Source: Pontibacter flavimaris (GTDB taxonomy: Bacteria > Bacteroidota > Bacteroidia > Cytophagales > Hymenobacteraceae). Taken from it: DNA of 64,000 bases. The stretch lies in NCBI RefSeq assembly GCF_001907195.1, contig NZ_LVWA01000004.1, forward strand, positions 1 to 64,000, written 5' to 3'. How positions within the stretch are numbered: the stretch's first letter is position 1; each line of letters starts with the position of its first letter. The notes under the pieces were generated by a model, which was not told the DNA's origin, did no database searches, and saw only the letters and a list, made by a program, of their open reading frames with translations. Below, piece by piece: positions 11,405 to 21,025 of this stretch. Both the position numbers and the translations under genes were made by a program.

Positions 11405-14400
11405 CTACCTGAAAATGGTGGTGTAGCCGGTAAACTCTTTCACTACGCCGTCACACAATGTCACCCTTACCTTGTAGAAGTAAGTACCTTGCTCCAGTCC
11501 TTTGCCGTTCCAGTTGTTCCGGTATCTCTTCGATTTGAATACCTCAGATCCCCAGCGGTTGAGGATGGTGATCTCGTTGTCCGCGAATTTCTCCAGGTTT
11601 CGGATATGCCAGTTGTCGTTCTTGCCGTCGCCGTTCGGGCTGAAGGCTTTCGGGAAGTCCAGGCTGCCGTCGGCTTTAGCAGCGTCGATCGGCGCGGAGG
11701 CTTCCATGCTGCTGCAAGGGCCGTTGTTGGCCATCACGGTTACCGTTCCCAGTGCGTCCGCTCTGTCAGCCTTCACGGTGATGGAGGTAGTACCCTGCCC
11801 GGAGGTGATCGTGAAGCCGCTGCTTACCGTCCAGGTATAGTCGCTGGCGCCTGATACCGCCTCGATGGAGAACACCAGGCCGTCGCAGACATTGCTGTTG
11901 TCGGTTATCTGCCCTGGCGTTACCGGCGGCGTGAAGATCTTGATCTCCAGTTGGCCTTCTGAGGTATCGCAGCTGTTGCCGGCTACTACTTTGATAGCAC
12001 CTGCCGTTGTGCCGGCGTTAACGGTTACGCTGGTGCCGGTATTGCTACCCTCAAAGCTCCAACCCTGTGGCAGCGACCAAGTATAAGTAGCGCCTTCCTC
12101 CGGGTTGGATATGGTATAAGTAAGCTGCGTAGCGTTCTCGCATACATCGTTGCTGCCGGTGATGGTTGGGGCAGCCGGGGCCGTTACCGGCGCTACCGCC
12201 TTCGTGGCTTCCTCGCCCAGTCCGCACTCATTCCTTACAGCTACCCTGATGTTGCCTGATTTCTCGCCAACCTTCACCACCACGCTGGTGGTATTCTGGC
12301 CTGATACGAGTGTCCAGGTTTCCGGCACGTTCCACTCATATCCTGTGGCACCGTTAGCTGCCGGTATAGTATAAGTAAGGGTAGTGCCTACGCAGGCGCC
12401 GTTGCTGCCGCTGATGGCCGGGGCGGCCAGCACATCGTTCACCACCACATCCAGGTTGGCAGCCGTTACGCTTGTGCCGCACGCGTTGTCGGCCTTCACA
12501 CTGATCTTCGCCGCGCCGCTGTTGTTGCCAACTTTCACGGTTATGGTTCTCTCACCCTCGCCTGATACTACTGCCCAGCCTGTAGGGAGGCTCCAGGTGT
12601 AGGAAGTGGCTCCGGTTACTGCTGCCGCCGTGTAGCTCTGCTCTGAGCCGGCGCACACGGTAGCATCGCCGGTTATACTTGCAGGGGCCTGTGGCAGCGG
12701 GTTTATACTTACCGTTTTGGTGTCTTTAACCGTAAAGCATCCGTTCGTTACTTCCAGGTTAAGCGCACCGCCTTTAGCGCCGGCGCTTACCTCTACTGTG
12801 GCAGCGTTTGCGGCGGATGTGATCGTCAGGTCGCCGCTGGCTGTCCATTTATAGGTTACCGTGCCTTCGTAGGCCGGGGCAGTGTATACATTGCCGGTGC
12901 TGTTCTGGCATACTTTGTCTGTGCCCGTGATGGAAGGTGTGGCCAGCATCGGGGTAACAACAATAGCTTTGGAGACGGTAAGCGTGTTTCCGCAGAAGTC
13001 GGTTACGGCTACGGTTACAGTGCCGTTAGTCGCACCCGCCTTCACGGTTACCTTGTTACCGGCCTCTGATACTTTCACCAGTCCGCCCTCCACCGTAAAT
13101 TTGTATGAGGCGCCCGGTATTTCGGTGGCAGTAAGTACAAGCGTTCCGTTCTGACAGGTCTCTCCCGCGCCGGTCAGCGTAAAGTTCCCGATGGTTGGCG
13201 GCTCGTTCACCTCCACGTCTTTGCTGAACACATCGCTGCTGCCGCAATCGCTGTTGGCTTTCACGCTCACTTTTCCGATCTCCTTGCCTACTTTCACGGT
13301 TACCTCTCTGCCGTCTGCTGCTCCTACCACAGCCCAATCAGTTGGGAAGCTCCAGGTGTAGCTTGTGGCACCGGTCACGGCAGGCGTGCTGAAGGTAACC
13401 TGCTTGTCTCCGCATACTTTTACATCGCCCGCAATGGCTGTCGGGGCTTTGATAGCCGGCGTAACGGCAAGCACTTTAACGCTGGTGCTGCTGAAGCCAC
13501 AGCTGTTGGTGGCCTTCAGGGTAACTTTGCCGCCCAACAGGCTTCCGGTCTTCGGCTTCACGACAACGCTGGCTCCTGTTATGTCGCCTACTATCTCCAG
13601 GCCGGTGTCCACAGACCATTCATAGGTCAGCTCCTCTTCCGCCTCGCCGGCCTTCAGTGTCATGCCTTCGCTGTTGAAGCATACCTGGGCAAGACCATTA
13701 ATGGCGGGCGCTTTCGGGGCACCGGTTATGTTTACGGCTACTTCCGCTGTTGCTTTCTTGCCGCACTGGTCGGTTACGGTAACTATTACCTTTTTAGCGC
13801 CGGTGGCTGTACCTGCCTGCACGGTTATTTCACTGCTGCCCGGGTTCGTGCCCGGGGCATACTTCCATCCCTGGGGCAGGGTCCAGCTATAGGTACCGCC
13901 AACCACCTCGGATGCTGCCTTAAAGGTCAGGCTTGTGGCACTGGCGCAAGCCGTGGCTGGCGCCCCACTGATGGCCACCTCCAGCGCAGGGTTACACTTC
14001 ACCTCCGGTATCGTGACATCATCTTCGTCATTGTCCGGGTCTGAGTCTTCATAGTCGCCCGGGTTGGTCGGATTAATTGGGTCCGTTGGATCTGTCGGGT
14101 CCGTTGGATTTGTTGGGTCTGTCGGATCTGTCGGGTCCGTTGGATTTGTTGGGTCCGTTGGATCTGTCGGATTGGTAGGGTTCGTAGGGTCGCTCGGGTT
14201 AGCAGGATCAGTTGGCTTAATGTCTTTCGCTATGATGCTAACAACGTTTCTGATTTGGCCAACCTTTACAATTCTGGCTCTGATGGTGAGTGTTACAGAG
14301 GAGTTTCCGGCAAGCAATGGCACATAGAAAACCCCGCTTTCCTTGTTGTATGATCCTACGCTTGGCGTAGAGCCGACAAGCTCCAGCCCTTCCGGCAACC

Positions 14401-15574
14401 GCTCTCTTACATACACATGCTCCTCGGCTTTATCAGCATAATTCGTCAGCGTGATCTTGTAGTCCACAAAGTCACCGACAACATACGTTTCCTTCGGGTT
14501 AACCAGTTCTTTGACCACTCCCAGGTCAGGAAGTATGATTACCTCATCATCTTTATCATCTACCGGGTTCGGGTCGGGGTTATCACCAATGATGATCACC
14601 TCATTCTTAATGTTTCCTGTACCAACTATCTCAAACTCCAGCTTCAGGATTTCGGTAGGCCCTACTTCCATGTCGCCAACAAGCCACTGATGCGATTCCG
14701 TATCGTATGTGCCTTTCGTGGCGGAGATAAACCTTACAAATTTCAGCCCTGCCGGTATCTGCTCTTTCACCACCACGTGCATGGCCTCCCCCAGGCCCCA
14801 GTTTGTGGCTTTAATAGTATAAATCACCCTGGCTCCCAGCGTCATTTCTTCATACTCCACATCCTTCACTACCTCCAGGTTGGTTTCCACCACGATAGGC
14901 ATGGCTGTAGAGTTCTCATCGAAGTAAATGGTCCCTCCGAGGGAGAAAGCACGGCCTATCAGGGCCGCTCTGTTGTGAAAGGTGATATCTTTAGTAGCGA
15001 TGATATTGCCCTGGAAAGAACTGCCTGCCCCAATGGTGGCATTACCTTTTACAACCCAATAAACGTTTTTTGCGGAGGCGCCCATGTCTGAGAACTGGAT
15101 GCTACCGCTGTTAGAGATGAAGTCTCCTTCAATGATAAAGATAAACTTGGAGTTTATATCCCCCTGGCCATTGAGGCGGAGGGTACCATTAAGTATGGCA
15201 TCCCCATTGATCCTGTAGGTACCTGGATCGAGGGAGTTGTTGTTGCCTAATACAGGAGCATGGTCCATGTCCACCTCCCGCGCCAGAATCTCACTGTAGA
15301 CCCTGTTGGCGTTTTGCATGCCCGCGATAGCCAGCTCCGTATTTCGCTCCTGGCGGCCGAGCAATTCCAGGAACTGGTCGCCGCCTTCTATGGCTTTACC
15401 CGGGCTGACACCAATATTGCCCTGGATCTTGGTTTTCCCAGGCCCTTTAAAGACGATCTTCTTGTTGGCCAGCGCCGAGAAGGTGGTTGCCCGACCAAGA
15501 TCTATATCCTGTGCCAGGCTAAGGGTGATACTGCCAGTCAGTAAGAGAAAGGTCAGCAGTAGATGTTTAATCAT
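11405..15574 (-). CDS. Ice-binding-domain (DUF3494) surface protein with T9SS type B sorting domain
   Basis: 1389 aa. Signal peptide about 1-21; a DUF3494 ice-binding beta-helix about 22-230 (GNIGVSPG, PGTYRINGDAILNGTL, GNIIATKDITFHNRA, GRAFSLGGTIYFD); two DUF11-type repeats about 231-450; a Pro/Thr/Asp/Asn linker about 453-505; nine PKD-like repeats about 530-1290, each opening with a Cys and closing near another; and a type B sorting domain about 1305-1389 (FSPNGDGKNDNWHI, LNRWGSEVFKS). The layout predicts a long cell-surface rod with an ice-binding tip, exported by T9SS and held by the PorP/SprF protein encoded next. Ice binding is inferred from the family; some DUF3494 proteins may have other ligands. 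Confidence 0.88.
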   Translation of the reverse strand: MIKHLLLTFLLLTGSITLSLAQDIDLGRATTFSALANKKIVFKGPGKTKIQGNIGVSPGKAIEGGDQFLELLGRQERNTELAIAGMQNANRVYSEILAREVDMDHAPVLGNNNSLDPGTYRINGDAILNGTLRLNGQGDINSKFIFIIEGDFISNSGSIQFSDMGASAKNVYWVVKGNATIGAGSSFQGNIIATKDITFHNRAALIGRAFSLGGTIYFDENSTAMPIVVETNLEVVKDVEYEEMTLGARVIYTIKATNWGLGEAMHVVVKEQIPAGLKFVRFISATKGTYDTESHQWLVGDMEVGPTEILKLEFEIVGTGNIKNEVIIIGDNPDPNPVDDKDDEVIILPDLGVVKELVNPKETYVVGDFVDYKITLTNYADKAEEHVYVRERLPEGLELVGSTPSVGSYNKESGVFYVPLLAGNSSVTLTIRARIVKVGQIRNVVSIIAKDIKPTDPANPSDPTNPTNPTDPTDPTNPTDPTDPTDPTNPTDPTDPTDPINPTNPGDYEDSDPDNDEDDVTIPEVKCNPALEVAISGAPATACASATSLTFKAASEVVGGTYSWTLPQGWKYAPGTNPGSSEITVQAGTATGAKKVIVTVTDQCGKKATAEVAVNITGAPKAPAINGLAQVCFNSEGMTLKAGEAEEELTYEWSVDTGLEIVGDITGASVVVKPKTGSLLGGKVTLKATNSCGFSSTSVKVLAVTPAIKAPTAIAGDVKVCGDKQVTFSTPAVTGATSYTWSFPTDWAVVGAADGREVTVKVGKEIGKVSVKANSDCGSSDVFSKDVEVNEPPTIGNFTLTGAGETCQNGTLVLTATEIPGASYKFTVEGGLVKVSEAGNKVTVKAGATNGTVTVAVTDFCGNTLTVSKAIVVTPMLATPSITGTDKVCQNSTGNVYTAPAYEGTVTYKWTASGDLTITSAANAATVEVSAGAKGGALNLEVTNGCFTVKDTKTVSINPLPQAPASITGDATVCAGSEQSYTAAAVTGATSYTWSLPTGWAVVSGEGERTITVKVGNNSGAAKISVKADNACGTSVTAANLDVVVNDVLAAPAISGSNGACVGTTLTYTIPAANGATGYEWNVPETWTLVSGQNTTSVVVKVGEKSGNIRVAVRNECGLGEEATKAVAPVTAPAAPTITGSNDVCENATQLTYTISNPEEGATYTWSLPQGWSFEGSNTGTSVTVNAGTTAGAIKVVAGNSCDTSEGQLEIKIFTPPVTPGQITDNSNVCDGLVFSIEAVSGASDYTWTVSSGFTITSGQGTTSITVKADRADALGTVTVMANNGPCSSMEASAPIDAAKADGSLDFPKAFSPNGDGKNDNWHIRNLEKFADNEITILNRWGSEVFKSKRYRNNWNGKGLEQGTYFYKVRVTLCDGVVKEFTGYTTIFR
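14064..14215 (-). repeat. Tandem repeat encoding a Pro-Thr-Asp/Asn linker
   Basis: A degenerate 9-nt repeat (variants of GGGTCCGTT, GGATCTGTC and GGATTTGTT on the plus strand) encodes about 50 residues of alternating DPT and NPT triplets in the surface protein. It joins the adhesive N-terminal half to the PKD stalk and is a candidate for length variation between strains without loss of frame. Confidence 0.88.
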
Positions 15575-15948
15575 AAAGCTTAAAAATAACTGTATATAAC
15601 GTCACTCACATATTTATAGATAGGGCTATATCTATCTTTGTTCTTTTACTTGAACGGCCGGAAATTGTTGCATCAAAGACAATAAAATCTTTATATATTC
15701 ATAACTAAGTTTTACTGCGCACTGATCTATAAGTTTTTACTAACTCTTTTTCTTTCTTCCAGAATAAGGCGGGGATAAGCAGTGCAAAAAAATCTTTTGC
15801 GAAGAGAATAAGTAAGTTTGTTTACATAGGCGCAGTAGTAGTAATTCGCCGTTAAAATTACATTCTACAACAGTATTTTCAAATATATTTAAATATTTTT
15901 ATTAAAATATTGGATAAATCATACTTTATACTTTGGGAGAGTATAGGA
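15575..15948. other. AT-rich spacer upstream of the T9SS operon
   Basis: About 370 bp that is clearly more AT-rich than its surroundings. I find no gene and no good TAnnTTTG box on the minus strand. It should carry the promoter of the ice-binding-protein operon, possibly for an alternative sigma factor. A short inverted repeat (AGATAGGGCTATATCT) lies near 15618-15634. Confidence 0.5.
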
Positions 15949-15988
15949 CAAAAAAAAGCCCCTGTTGCATATGCAGGCAACAGGGGCT
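15949..15988 (-). terminator. lipA terminator
   Basis: A stem of AGCCCCTGTTGC (15957-15968) and GCAACAGGGGCT (15977-15988) is followed on the minus strand by eight T. It sits 22 nt after the lipA stop. Confidence 0.92.
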
Positions 15989-16010
15989 AAGAGTAGTTGA
16001 AGTTATACCG

Positions 16011-16922
16011 CTAAACGTTCACGTGGCGCTCGGCGTGATATGAGGATCTTACTAATGGGCCCGACTCGACGTATTTAATGCCCCTTCGGAGCCCTTCCAC
16101 GCGGTAATGCTCAAACAGATCCGGGTGGATAAACTCTGCCACCTCAATGTGCAGCTTGGTAGGCTGCAGGTACTGGCCCAGCGTGAGAATGTCGCAGCCG
16201 TTGGCGGCCAGGTCGTCCATGGCCTGGTATACCTGCTCCCGGGTCTCGCCCAGGCCCAGCATGATGCCGGTTTTGGTGCGCTTGCCATACTCCTTGGTGC
16301 GGCGTATCTGCTCCAGCGAGCGCTCATACTTGGCCTGCGGGCGCACGCGGCGGTACAGCTCCTTCACCGTCTCCATATTATGCGACACTACCTCCTGTCC
16401 CGGCGAGATCATGGTGATCAGGGCGTCCCAGGTGCCTTTCACATCCGGGATAAGGGTTTCGATGGTAGTGGTTGGGGAGAGAAGCTTTACCTGCTTCACC
16501 GTTTCGTGCCAGATGGCGGCGCCGCGGTCCTTCAGCTCGTCGCGGTTTACCGAGGTGATCACGGCGTGTTTCACGCCCATCAGTTGTATTGCCTCGGCCA
16601 CACGGCGTGGCTCATCTACGTCGTACTCGTTGGGACGGCCGGTGGCCACAGCGCAGAAGGAGCAGCTGCGGGTACACACGTTTCCTAAGATCATGAAGGT
16701 AGCGGTGCCTGCACCCCAGCACTCGCCCATGTTGGGGCAGTTGCCGCTCTCGCAAATGGTGTGCAGTTTATATTCGTCTACGATGCTTCTAACCTTGGTG
16801 TATTCCTTCCCAACCGGCAGTTTTACACGCAGCCAGTTTGGCTTGCGGGGCTGGCCCAGCGCGTTAAGTCCCTCGGGCTTGGCGTTAGGCTGAATTACCG
16901 GAAGTGTCATCATTTCATCCAT
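16011..16922 (-). CDS. lipA: Lipoyl synthase
   Basis: 303 aa from the ATG at 16922. LipA is a radical-SAM enzyme that inserts two sulfurs into octanoyl groups on GcvH and 2-oxoacid dehydrogenase E2 proteins. Both cluster motifs are present: the auxiliary [12 protein letters not shown] and the radical-[11 protein letters not shown], plus the C-terminal RSSYHA. An in-frame ATG at 17003 would add 27 residues, but a TATCTTTG -7 box (16927-16934) lies inside that extension, so transcription probably starts at or near 16922. Starts at 16913 or 16910 (MMTLP) are also possible. Confidence 0.93.
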   Translation of the reverse strand: MDEMMTLPVIQPNAKPEGLNALGQPRKPNWLRVKLPVGKEYTKVRSIVDEYKLHTICESGNCPNMGECWGAGTATFMILGNVCTRSCSFCAVATGRPNEYDVDEPRRVAEAIQLMGVKHAVITSVNRDELKDRGAAIWHETVKQVKLLSPTTTIETLIPDVKGTWDALITMISPGQEVVSHNMETVKELYRRVRPQAKYERSLEQIRRTKEYGKRTKTGIMLGLGETREQVYQAMDDLAANGCDILTLGQYLQPTKLHIEVAEFIHPDLFEHYRVEGLRRGIKYVESGPLVRSSYHAERHVNV

Positions 16923-16926
16923 GCTG

Positions 16927-16934
16927 CAAAGATA
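16927..16934 (-). promoter_or_regulatory. -7 box immediately before lipA
   Basis: TATCTTTG on the minus strand ends 4 nt before the ATG at 16922, implying a leaderless or near-leaderless mRNA. I do not see a clear -33 element at the usual distance. Confidence 0.55.
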
Positions 16935-17033
16935 GGAAGTTATGGCGTAAGAGTTTAACCATAAGGCAAAAATGTGCCCCTGGCAGGTATGCCTTCCTAA
17001 CAAGCTTGCACCGGCAAATGTTCAGTGGGAATC

Positions 17034-17762
17034 CTACTTTCGGCTGCCGTAGAACAGGTTCAGGTACACCGAGGTGAAGGTGTTGTTGTTCTCGGCCAGC
17101 GGAATGATAACAGGCGTGCTCGGGAAGTACTCCACGGCTACCCCCACCTCTATGCCGGCTATACTTTCGCGGTAGCGGCCATACTCGAAGCTGAGGCCCG
17201 CCCGGGCGTGCACCCCCGGCTTCACCTTCGTCTGCCCCAGGCCACGGAACACGGTATCGCTGCCCAGGATGTAGTCGGTGTTGGTGTGGATCTTCTCGTC
17301 GTAGGGAACGGTGCGCACGTCGTTGGTGGTGCCGTCGTAGCTGTAATCGATGTAGTAGGGCACCTGCAAGCCAAGGGATGGTCCCACGGCTCCGAGCGCG
17401 TTTACCTGCACCCCCGACTCGGCGGCCTTGCGGAAGAGCACCAGCTCACGGCCATAGTGCGGCCTCAGCACGAAAAAGTAGTTCTTCTTGCCGTACACAA
17501 ACGGCTCGCCCACATAGTTCAGGTAGCGCTCCTCCTTCGGGTGCTTCACCTCTACAATCTCGATGCCCCCGAACTGGTACATCCGCTCATTCATGTAGAA
17601 CGAGGCGCGGACAAAGGCACCGCCGATCAGGCCGCCGTTGGAGTTGAAGTTGATGCCGTAGCTCGTCTCCCGCTCAAAGCTCTCGTCCTCCTCCGTCTGG
17701 GCAACGGCAGGCGAGGCCGCCAGAAGCGCCGCCACAAGCATACATGTCAGGAATCTTATCAC
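17034..17762 (-). CDS. Outer-membrane beta-barrel protein of unknown function
   Basis: 242 aa. Signal peptide about 1-22 (SPAVAQ). The rest is rich in alternating hydrophobic and aromatic residues with amphipathic strand patterns (FVRASFYMNERMYQFGGIEI, HARAGLSFEYGRY, SVYLNLFYG) and lacks TM helices, which fits a small 8-10-strand barrel. It precedes lipA on the same strand, but lipA has its own -7 box in between. No enzymatic motif was recognised. Confidence 0.72.
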   Translation of the reverse strand: MIRFLTCMLVAALLAASPAVAQTEEDESFERETSYGINFNSNGGLIGGAFVRASFYMNERMYQFGGIEIVEVKHPKEERYLNYVGEPFVYGKKNYFFVLRPHYGRELVLFRKAAESGVQVNALGAVGPSLGLQVPYYIDYSYDGTTNDVRTVPYDEKIHTNTDYILGSDTVFRGLGQTKVKPGVHARAGLSFEYGRYRESIAGIEVGVAVEYFPSTPVIIPLAENNNTFTSVYLNLFYGSRK

Positions 17763-17975
17763 AGGCCAGTGTTTTCAGGTTGTTTAAAAGTACTCAACTT
17801 TACGTGTATTTCAAACTCAGGATATCACACCGCCTCTACCTTAAGAAGGCCCCACGAAGGTGCCTTCCGGTAAAGTTTACTTTAAGGTATAGCGCGAAGC
17901 GAAAGTATGGCCTTACCGGAGCTGTTTATAAATCCTGCTGGTACTTTATACGGAAAACGGGGCGGAAAAAGTATG

Positions 17976-18317
17976 CTACGCCGCCACCTGTTTTTTAAGG
18001 GCGTCCACGCTGATGCCAAGGTGCGAGGCATCGTAGGTGCACACGCCGTCCTGCACCAGCAGCAGCTGCGGCGACTGGTGCGTTACCTGCAGCACCTCCG
18101 CCACTTCGTTGGAAACGGGCCGGTAGCTTAGCAGGTCGAGGTAGTAGGGTTTCACGTGGTCTAGCCCGGCGCTGGCCCACTGGCGCTCCAGGCGGCTTTT
18201 GGCAGTGGAGCTGATGGAGCAGGAGGTACTGTGCTTAAAGATTACGACTGGCGTGTTCTTTGATTCATCCATGATCTCCTCCAGCTGCTCAAGGCTGGTT
18301 AGCGGGTGCCAATTCAT
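17976..18317 (-). CDS. ytxJ: YtxJ-type bacilliredoxin (bacillithiol system)
   Basis: 113 aa, thioredoxin-like fold. The motif FKHSTSCSIS places the single active-site Cys at residue 33; there is no second Cys, so a monothiol mechanism is expected. The family removes bacillithiol from oxidised protein thiols, which implies that this organism makes bacillithiol. No bsh genes are in the window. A 213-bp spacer separates it from the outer-membrane protein gene downstream. Confidence 0.88.
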   Translation of the reverse strand: MNWHPLTSLEQLEEIMDESKNTPVVIFKHSTSCSISSTAKSRLERQWASAGLDHVKPYYLDLLSYRPVSNEVAEVLQVTHQSPQLLLVQDGVCTYDASHLGISVDALKKQVAA

Positions 18318-18340
18318 ATCGTCAGGGTCTTTGTTCTTGG

Positions 18341-18709
18341 TTAGTGGTTTCTTTTGTCTTTTCGCGGCTTATACTTCTTTTTGTTCTTGAAGAGCCGTAG
18401 TTTCTTTGCCGGGTCCCCGTTTACGTTGAAGTGCAGCCTGGCGCGCTCGTCTTTCTTCACACGCTTGCGGCCAGCCTCTCCCTTCTTAAAAGTATAGGCG
18501 TTGGTGTTCAGGTGGGTGTCTTTATACTTGCTGTCTACTTTCTCGGCGTCTTTCAGCGATTTGCGCAGGGACTGCCCGTGCCTGGCTGAGGCCTCGTAGC
18601 TCACCTGGCCGTACCCCGGCAGGGTACCCAACAGGAAGAACAGCAGCAGGCCCAGGCCATACTTGTACGCTGTTCGGCAGCAAGATTCAGCAACACGCAC
18701 CTTCATCAT
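18341..18709 (-). CDS. Small basic exported protein, unknown
   Basis: 122 aa from the first of two adjacent Met codons. A hydrophobic stretch about 17-33 ends in GYGQ and looks like a signal peptide with a long N-region. The mature part is very rich in Lys and Arg (about one third), with a C-terminal KNKKKYKPRKDKRNH. I do not recognise a family. The composition would suit binding to polyanions such as lipopolysaccharide or DNA, but that is only a guess. Two TATACTT words lie inside the gene. Confidence 0.55.
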   Translation of the reverse strand: MMKVRVAESCCRTAYKYGLGLLLFFLLGTLPGYGQVSYEASARHGQSLRKSLKDAEKVDSKYKDTHLNTNAYTFKKGEAGRKRVKKDERARLHFNVNGDPAKKLRLFKNKKKYKPRKDKRNH

Positions 18710-18740
18710 GGTTTTATACTGATTCCGTCTAAACTGGTTT

Positions 18741-18953
18741 CTAAAACAGACCTAACACACGCTTCTTCTTTACCATCCCGTTCTTATCCTGCTGCACCTT
18801 TATGGCCGAGAGGCCCTGTGCGTTTGGTCCCTGCACTTTCACTGTGCGCTTGCTGCTAGGTTTGGGGCAGGGTATGCCCTTGCGCTGGCAACCCGACCCG
18901 GCGAGCAGCAGCAGGCACAGCAACATGAAAAGGTATGGGCGAAGTATACGCAT
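18741..18953 (-). CDS. Small lipoprotein, unknown
   Basis: 70 aa from the ATG at 18953. The signal ends in a lipobox AGSGC, with the acylated Cys about residue 22; the mature part is short and basic and ends in KKKRVLGLF. A longer reading frame starts at 19025, but the TATATTTG -7 box at 18958-18965 sits only 4 nt before the chosen ATG, so the longer version is unlikely to be transcribed. No family recognised. Confidence 0.6.
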   Translation of the reverse strand: MRILRPYLFMLLCLLLLAGSGCQRKGIPCPKPSSKRTVKVQGPNAQGLSAIKVQQDKNGMVKKKRVLGLF

Positions 18954-18957
18954 GATG

Positions 18958-18965
18958 CAAATATA
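18958..18965 (-). promoter_or_regulatory. -7 box of the small lipoprotein gene
   Basis: TATATTTG on the minus strand, 4 nt before the ATG at 18953, with a predicted leaderless transcript. No clear -33 element. Confidence 0.5.
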
Positions 18966-19045
18966 TGAATTTAATTTTATTAAACACAGTTTAAACACAA
19001 AAGCAGCACCGCATACTACAACCAAGTATACGATACTGCCTCCAT

Positions 19046-21025
19046 TTAATAATTCAGCATGGCCTCAACCTTTTCCCGCAGGCGCTGCCGCGGCAGAAAC
19101 TCCTGCTCCAGCGGCGGCGCAAACGGCACGGCGGTATCCAGGCTGGCCACACGGGCCACCGGCGCATCCAGCAACTCAAAGCAGTGCTCGCTGATCCAGG
19201 CGGCAATCTCTCCGCCGATGCCGCCGGTCATGGTGTCTTCATGAAGTATGATCACGCGGCCGGTTTTCTCCACGGCGGCACGCACGGCCTCCTTATCCCA
19301 TGGCAGCAACGTGCGCAGGTCCAGGATTTCGATACTGGCGTCCGTCAGCTCCTGCTGCAGTTGCTTAGCCCAGTGCACGCCCATGCCATAGGTGATGATG
19401 GTCAGGTCGGAGCCCTCGGCCACCGTTTTGGCCTTGCCGATCTCTATGGTATAATAATCATCCGGAATCTCCTGTGAGATGGAACGGTAGAGCAGCTTGT
19501 GCTCGAAGTACATTACCGGGTTCGGGTCCTCGATGGCGGCGTTCAGCAAACCTTTGGCATCGTAGGGCGAGGATGGGTACACCACTTTTAAGCCAGGGGT
19601 GTGGAAAAACCAGGCCTCGTTGCTCTGCGAGTGGAACGGACCGGCCGCCGTGCCCGCGCCCGTTGGCATGCGCACCACCACATCAGCGTGCTGGCCCCAG
19701 CGGTAGTGGCTCTTGGCCAGGTTATTCACGATCTGGCTGAAGCCGGCGCTCACAAAATCGGCGAACTGCATCTCCACCATACTTTTCTGCCCGCGCACCG
19801 ACAGGCCCAGGCCAATGCCCAGTATCGCCGACTCGCACAGCGGGGTGTTGCGCACGCGCTCTTTGCCGAACTTATCCACAAAGCCTTCGGTGATTTTAAA
19901 CACGCCACCGTACTCGGCAATGTCCTGGCCCATCAGCACCAACTCCGGGTAGCGCTCCATACTTTGGCGAAGGCCGTCGGAGATAGCATCCACGAAGCGG
20001 CGCTCCGTTTTGGCCTCGGAGGCCGGTTGCACCACCTCCTGCTCGAAAGGTTTGTACATATCGGCCAGTTCCTGCTCGCGGTCGGCTGTCGGCATCGGCT
20101 CGGCGAAGGCTGTCTGCAGCCCCTCCTCTATCTCCGCCTTCAGCTCCTCTTTTATACTTTCCATCACCTTATGCGTCAGCACCAGCTCATCCAGGAGGTA
20201 CTTTTCGAAGTTCTCCACAGGGTCTTTCTTCGCCCACTTCTCGAACAGCTCCTGCGGCACATATTTGGTACCGCTAGCTTCTTCGTGGCCGCGCATCCGG
20301 AAAGTGATGGCCTCGATGAGCATCGGGCGCGGGTTCTTGCGGATGCTGGCCGCTGCCTGGCGCACCGTGTCGTATACTTCCAGGATGTTGTTGCCGTCTA
20401 TCTGCAGCGCATCAATGCCGTAGGCCGGGCCTTTATCGATAAAGTGCTTGAACTTGAACTGCTCGTTGCTTGGCGTAGACAGCCCGTAACCGTTGTTCTC
20501 GATCATGAAGATAACCGGCAGGCTCCACACGGCAGCCACGTTCAGCGCCTCATGGAAATCACCCTCCGAAGCACCGCCATCGCCGCTGAACACCAGCGTC
20601 ACCCTTTCCTTGTTCTCCAGCAAATCAGCCAGCGCGATGCCATCGGCCACGGCCAGCTGCGGACCCAGGTGCGAGATCATGCCCACAATGTGGTGCTCGT
20701 TGGTGCCGAAGTGAAAAGAGCGGTCGCGGCCCTTGGTAAAGCCGTGGGTTTTGCCCTGGAACTGCGCAAACAGGCGGCCCAGGTCGATGCCCCGGCTCGT
20801 GAAAACGCCTAGGTTGCGGTGCAGTGGCAGAATGTACTCGTCGGGATCCAGCGCCAGGGCCGAGCCCACCGAAATCGCCTCCTGCCCGATGCCGGAGAAC
20901 CACTTGCTCACACGCCCCTGGCGCAGCAGCACCAGCATGCGTTCCTCAATCATGCGCGGCTTCAGCAGGGCGCGGTACAGTTTTATCAGTTCCTCCTCAG
21001 AATACTCTTTGCGGTTATAGTTCAT
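19046..21025 (-). CDS. Fused 2-oxoacid dehydrogenase E1 alpha/beta subunit
   Basis: 659 aa. The N-terminal half (about 10-320) is an E1-alpha thiamine diphosphate domain with GDGGASEGDFHE and the IENN end of the binding motif. The C-terminal half (about 340-659) is an E1-beta transketolase-like domain (GQDIAEYGG, PLCESAILGIGLG, LHEDTMTGGIGGE). The pair most resembles branched-chain or acetoin-type dehydrogenases, which feed the lipoyl arm of an E2 protein. Alpha-beta fusion is common in Bacteroidota. The E2 and E3 genes are not nearby. Confidence 0.92.
   Translation of the reverse strand: MNYNRKEYSEEELIKLYRALLKPRMIEERMLVLLRQGRVSKWFSGIGQEAISVGSALALDPDEYILPLHRNLGVFTSRGIDLGRLFAQFQGKTHGFTKGRDRSFHFGTNEHHIVGMISHLGPQLAVADGIALADLLENKERVTLVFSGDGGASEGDFHEALNVAAVWSLPVIFMIENNGYGLSTPSNEQFKFKHFIDKGPAYGIDALQIDGNNILEVYDTVRQAAASIRKNPRPMLIEAITFRMRGHEEASGTKYVPQELFEKWAKKDPVENFEKYLLDELVLTHKVMESIKEELKAEIEEGLQTAFAEPMPTADREQELADMYKPFEQEVVQPASEAKTERRFVDAISDGLRQSMERYPELVLMGQDIAEYGGVFKITEGFVDKFGKERVRNTPLCESAILGIGLGLSVRGQKSMVEMQFADFVSAGFSQIVNNLAKSHYRWGQHADVVVRMPTGAGTAAGPFHSQSNEAWFFHTPGLKVVYPSSPYDAKGLLNAAIEDPNPVMYFEHKLLYRSISQEIPDDYYTIEIGKAKTVAEGSDLTIITYGMGVHWAKQLQQELTDASIEILDLRTLLPWDKEAVRAAVEKTGRVIILHEDTMTGGIGGEIAAWISEHCFELLDAPVARVASLDTAVPFAPPLEQEFLPRQRLREKVEAMLNY

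Noticed and set aside
14064..14215. CRISPR-like spaced repeat
   Set aside because: The repeat is a 9-nt coding tandem array in frame, with no unique spacers. No CRISPR array was found anywhere in the window.
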